This document shows, piece after piece, positions 59,701 through 64,000 of a stretch of 64,000 nucleotides of DNA. A program made the position numbers and the translations under genes. Origin of the DNA: Osmanthus fragrans (taxonomy: Eukaryota > Streptophyta > Magnoliopsida > Lamiales > Oleaceae). Below the pieces are notes generated by a model that did no database searches, was not told the DNA's origin, and saw only the letters and a program-made list of their open reading frames with translations. The DNA lies in contig CM033352.1 of the NCBI GenBank assembly GCA_019395295.1, positions 4,670,001 to 4,734,000 on the forward strand. The letters run 5' to 3'. How positions within the stretch are numbered: the first letter of the stretch is position 1; every line of letters starts with the position of its first letter.

Positions 59701-61484
59701 GACATCACTGCCTCTAGTCGCATTGCTGTCAAAACCACCTTCACCACTTCCCGGCAGCAACACCACCATCTCAAACAAACCAACACCCACCACCAAAAAC
59801 CACAACTACGTCACAACCATCATGACAAACAGGGGCACTGTCAACACCACCACTATCGTTGCACCATCACCACCACCAACACAACCTAATAGTGCTACCA
59901 CGGCCCAAAATTACTGCACAACCACCACAAAATATCACCAATCGCAAAAACCACATGTAACACACTACTACACCACAAGCACCACCAACTACACCGAGAT
60001 CTGAATTCGTCGTCGTCGTTGTCGTCACTGCTACCACGAAGTTGGTCAGATTCTCTCTCTAACGAGCAGCAGCATCTCCAAACCTACCCCTACAACGCTG
60101 CCCACATCTCCACCACATCACCTTTGCCAAATTTTTCACCTCTCACCAGTAAGCATCCAACACCACGCCTTCATATCTCAAATCAACAGCCTAGTCAACC
60201 AATAACACATTACCATTTTCGTCGTGCCTCTCCATCCACAAAACTCCCTGCCTACCGACTCAAAACCAAGTTCAACAACCAATCGAAACATCCAACATCA
60301 ATTCGCACTACCAAAATTTTTTGGCTAAGCAACAGACCGGGGATGAATAAACAATCCCCAAAAATATCGCATGTTGTCCCATCTTCCACATGTCAGATTG
60401 ACTCGCACTTGTAGCTTCAAAAATAGTAAGTCCCTCGTCCCTTTGCATGGCGTGCGCGCTGTGGACATCACTCTTCCCTTTGCATGTGCACAATGTGAAC
60501 AGTATTGAGCACCGTTGCGAAGCACTCCTTGTCGCTGTGAAGAGCGTTTCATAGAGGCTAGCACCGCTCTCTCTAGCGAAGCGCTGCTGTGCACGACTTC
60601 TTCAGAGAAAGCGATGCCACTTGGTTGTGGTTTTAGCAGTCAGAGCGGGGAGAAAAGGTATAGGATACAGAAAAAAGGAAGAGAAAAATGATAGATAGAT
60701 AAATCTTGATGTACATAAGAGTGTCCATACACTCATTTTCCATACTTTAGTACTAGACCCAATTAAATCTATATGAACTCTGCTCGACCCGATTCTTCAC
60801 ATCCAATATCATTACATTTCTAAACATGTATAGTAACAAGTCCCATTAAAATCAGATTTTTTTTAAAAAAAAAAATAAAAAAATTTGATAAAAATATGTG
60901 ATTAAAAAAAAAAAAAGAATTGTAGATCCCATGAAATAAGTAGTTAAAAATAAATTTGAGAATATTAAGACAAGACAAGCATTATTAGCACTGAAAAAAG
61001 GGCACTGCAAGTCTTGCCAAATTTCATGAGGATGTGTAGTGAAAGACTATCGAAAATAGAATGGTCAATGATATCGAGTAGTCAAGTCAATACCCTATTA
61101 GAACAACTTCAAAGTTGAGCAGCGATATTTTAATAACATATCAACAAAGCCAAGCTTATTCTTGGCATTTAGGGAAATTCGTATAGAACAACTTCATTGT
61201 AGGTAATTATCACCATTGGGGAGAGAGATTGGTCGTTGCTATGATATCATGTTAAGATGATATTCTTATATACTCTATAATAATTGTTTAGTAAAACATA
61301 ATGTATTATACAACGTAATACACCAAGAAAAAATCTTATATATACGGTAATGTTTATATATGACAGCAAGATCAACAAGAGAAAATCTTTTACATATGAC
61401 AACAAGAGCAAAATTATTGTTCAATAGAGCAAAAATGAATTTTAAAAAAAGAGTAATTTTATTCATAGTCACCAACTATCGTAG
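59701..61484. other. Repeat-derived and AT-rich spacer
   Basis: 59.70-60.00 kb is CCA/CAC-rich low-complexity DNA with ORFs caused by composition. 60.0-60.65 kb is a GC-richer stretch with GCGAAGC-type words that has no recognised gene. 60.65-61.48 kb is AT-rich and featureless. Confidence 0.5.
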
Positions 61485-61747
61485 TTATTAGATCCCACAT
61501 TGGCTGGAGATCTAAAGTGGATCCAGTTTATAAGGTGAGGGTAAATCTCCCCTAACAAGCCAATTTTGTTGGGTTGAGTTATGCCCAATATCCTCAACAT
61601 GGTATCAGAGCAGACCCAGTTCTGCAATGTTGGGGCCTCCAATATCGATTTCAACTGTTGTTTAACATAGTCTACGTTGTGCGTGAGGGGGTGTATTAGA
61701 TCCCATATTGGCTGGAGATCTAAAGTGGATCCAGTTTATAAGGTGAG
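61485..61747 (+). mobile_element. TRIM (miniature LTR retrotransposon), 3' end truncated
   Basis: A 5' LTR of about 113 bp (61487-61599, TTAGATCCCACATTGGCTGG ... CCTCAACA) is followed directly by TGGTATCAGAGC (61600-61611), the classic initiator tRNA-Met primer site. A 90-bp interior and a polypurine-like GTGAGGGGGTG come next, then a second LTR copy (from about 61692, TTAGATCCCATATTGGCTGG). This copy matches for only about 55 bp, up to 61747. No coding capacity. It is not a Cassandra element: no 5S-like sequence is present. Confidence 0.85.
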
Positions 61748-61990
61748 GACAAAGTGAAAATTACACACCCCCCTACATTTCAAAATTCAATTTCCAAAAT
61801 CAGATTTTAAGTTTGATATTTCCAAAATCGGAAATTTAATTTAATATTTTAATGAAAATAAATATTAGAAATTGTTTAATTAAACTTTTTATAAAATAAA
61901 TATTTCAAACCCTAAATTATATCCGTCTCACTTCCCTCTCTCTCTAATTCAATTATCATTCCATTCTCCACACCTTCTCTCTCTAAATCC

Positions 61991-62032
<42 letters not shown>

Positions 62033-62308
62033 CGGTGCTTCTCTATCTTTACAACCACATTCACCTCTCCAGCGCCTCTCTCTCCACAACACAACCCGTC
62101 GCAGTCACAACCCGTGATGTGAAGTCACAGAGAGGCGTTACGCAGTGAGGTGGCGATGAGCGCGGCGCAAGGAGGAGTTTTTTTTATCTGATCTGCAACG
62201 AGTTTTTTTTCTGGATTTGGTCTATGTGCGTTGGACGTGCGGTGGTCGGCAGTGTTGGTGACGCGATGGCCGTGGTGGTGGTGTCTTGCGGTGTTTTATC
62301 GTGGCGGT
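61748..62308. repeat. CT-rich/GTGG-rich repeat interrupted by the solo LTR
   Basis: GAAAATTACAC, an AT-rich stretch, AAACCCTAAATTAT, CTCTCTCT (61991-62027), TCACAACCCGTG and GTGGTCGGC/GTGGTGGTG follow in order. The order matches 56.8-57.6 kb (GAAATTACACC, AAACCCTAATTTATC, CT and CGCT tracts, GGTGGTGG). It resumes at 63946 (GGCGGTGGTTGCC) after the LTR. This is probably a non-coding transposon family; no ends were identified. Confidence 0.5.
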
Positions 62309-63940
62309 TGTTCGCTGAAAAGTGTACCGCAAGCGCACGGATCGTGAACAAGTAATACAGTGGACTTTTTAAGTCCGAATATCGATCCCACGAGGAATGT
62401 TACTTTGAAATTACGTACTCTAATCGATTTTGGTTCTAACAACGACAGACACACAAACACAATTAATAATGAAATTAAATTATAAACTAAATTAACAAAC
62501 TAAAAAGATGTAGTTGCATCTTTGGTTTGAAAGTGGTTGGAATTTATGATTTCACTTAACCTTTATTTCATTAACATCAATTCAATAACGTACATGCAAA
62601 TTACCAAAATACATAGTTAGACCCGATTCTCCAATTTTAGTCAATAACCTCTTTCGAGTGATATCAACCCTATTGATTTAGTTATCCACAAATCTATATG
62701 CAGATAAAAACTTAACCAAAGCATTCAATTATTGTGAGAATACTCAACGGGTCACAAAAGGTAGATGTCTATTTCTAGATCATCTAAACGCGTATAGTCG
62801 GAACCATACAAACCTATGGTATCAATTATTTCGGTCTAGCAAGTGCAACTATTTTTCAATAATTGCCCAAACCACCTAACCACAACATCTAATGATCAAG
62901 TAAATGAAGTGATTTTAAACTAATAATCAATACACCATTATTTTGATAACAAATGCATTTCTAACAATATATATATCAAAATTAATGAAATTAAAGTTAA
63001 GATACTACATAAACTCCAACACAAACTTGTTTAACTCATTTTATAAATATAATAGCAAAGGAAAATCATGATCCAATACATTACAACAATAGAAAAATAA
63101 TGGAAGAACACAAATATGTAGATACAACCCTTTTTTTTAGTAGATTTGCCTTCCTCCAATGATTTCTCTAACTTCCTTTGATGTTAATCTCCTTGCTCCA
63201 TTGATCAAGCATCACAAATGAGTTAAAACCAAAGAACAACTAACTAAAAAGAAGAAAAAGAAAAGAAAACAAGAAAATGGAAGGAAAACTAGAGAGAAAC
63301 CTAAACTAAACTAACTATTATCTATCTCCTAATACCTTGAAAATGAGAGAGAGATAGGATATATTAATGCATTGTGAGACACACCAAAATATCCCAAAAT
63401 ATCTTCATTAAACAAGTCCTAAAATAATGCCAAAGTTGACCAAAAACGCGTGTAAAGAAAAATAGACCGCCGTAGTATTTTATCTCTATGCGGCCGCATG
63501 GTGTAATTCCATGCGGTCGCATGGAAGAAACAAATATTCATTTCACGTCCATGCGGTCGCATGGTTATAATACATGCGGTCGCATGTACTTTTTCATATT
63601 TGCGGCGCAGGTCCTTGAACGTTCCGTCCTTGCGCGTTTTCATCCCCCATCTTTGAATTAGTACAATTTGGTCCTCATACTTTGAACTTTCTTTCATTTA
63701 AGCCCCTACCAAATTGCAGTCAAAGCCCTCCATCTTTTGGTCAAGTGCAAGTTAGTCCCCAACTTCACATTTTTGTGCAATTGAAGTCCTTTTTCACTCG
63801 TTTTGCCTCCGTTTCATTCCAATTCAGGGTTTTGGCCTATAAATACAAAAAGTACACAATTATCGGTAGAAATATACTCAAATTTATCACAGTTAAATCC
63901 CTAAAAAGTGTCTAATAAGTGTGCAAAAGCGCACTTATCA
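62309..63940 (-). mobile_element. Solo LTR related to the 13-22 kb retrotransposon
   Basis: This 1632-bp LTR starts TGTTCGCTG and ends GCACTTATCA, flanked by the 5-bp duplication GCGGT (62304-62308 and 63941-63945). Like the 13193 LTR it has GTACCGCAAGxGxACGG and TATCG(A/T)TCCCAC near one end, and GTGTGYAAAAxGCACTTATCA at the other. It also has the four-palindrome module (63486-63588). There is no second LTR or interior, so unequal recombination probably removed them. Confidence 0.85.
63486..63588. repeat. Four-palindrome module in the solo LTR
   Basis: ATGCGGYCGCAT palindromes start at 63486, 63509, 63549 and 63571 (spacing 23, 40, 22). Outer bases differ from the 13-22 kb element (CCATGC...GCATGG instead of CTATGC...GCATAG), yet both sides changed together so that symmetry is kept. 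Confidence 0.88.
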
Positions 63941-64000
63941 GCGGTGCTAGTGGGATGGATCTGGCAGTGGAGGTTTGCTGGCGGTGGTTGCCGACGATTT

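Noticed and set aside
59674..60414. Thr/His/Pro-rich ORFs right of the CML gene
   Set aside because: They come from CCA/CAC-rich DNA mirrored from 57.4-57.7 kb; composition only.
61485..61747. Cassandra-type TRIM with 5S rRNA promoter
   Set aside because: No 5S-like internal control region is present in either LTR.

Overview
This is nuclear genomic DNA from a flowering plant, almost certainly a eudicot. Coding sequence is split into many short exons by AT-rich introns with GT..AG borders, the spacers are full of plant transposons, and every gene recognised has a land-plant orthologue. The repertoire (a SYMRK-type receptor kinase, an AGL17/ANR1-type MADS box gene, a VTC2-type GGP and a CAR-type C2 protein) fits a dicot. 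An asterid is my guess only.

Layout: 1.4-7.3 kb (-) GRDP, a DUF1399 protein with a Gly/Cys tail. 7.3-13.2 kb spacer with small inverted-repeat elements. 13.19-22.04 kb a complete 8.85-kb Ty3/gypsy-type LTR retrotransposon on the minus strand, with 5-bp target duplication AATCA, tRNA-Asp primer site, gag and protease but no reverse transcriptase, RNase H or integrase. 23.4-29.5 kb (+) a SYMRK-like receptor kinase. 32.4-32.7 kb (-) BRICK1. 33.9-36.3 kb a transposon cluster, including a hAT element nested in a SINE-like sequence. 39.5-46.5 kb (+) an AGL17/ANR1-clade MADS gene with TE-filled introns. 49.2-49.7 kb a 150-bp tandem repeat directly in front of a CAR-type C2 gene (49.95-50.70 kb, +). 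52.3-55.0 kb (+) GDP-L-galactose phosphorylase (VTC2/GGP) with its conserved regulatory uORF. 58.6-59.0 kb (-) an intronless calmodulin-like gene between two opposed GTGACC-rich repeat arrays. 61.5-64 kb a TRIM remnant and a solo LTR related to the 13-22 kb element.

The genes do not form an operon-like unit. They act in separate processes: root symbiosis signalling (SYMRK), actin nucleation (BRK1), root/nitrate-type MADS regulation, ABA/calcium membrane signalling (CAR, CML) and ascorbate synthesis (GGP).

Three points deserve most attention. (1) The SYMRK-like gene has a signal-peptide exon that can splice in frame straight to the GDPC/LRR exons, so the malectin-like domain is absent. (2) A four-palindrome module with core ATGCGGYCGCAT and nearly constant spacing (about 23/40-54/23 nt) occurs in both LTRs, in the space of the element where pol is missing, and in the related solo LTR. 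(3) The GGP leader carries a uORF with an in-frame ACG in strong context. All exon models were built by eye from splice signals, reading phase and protein family knowledge. No alignment was run.
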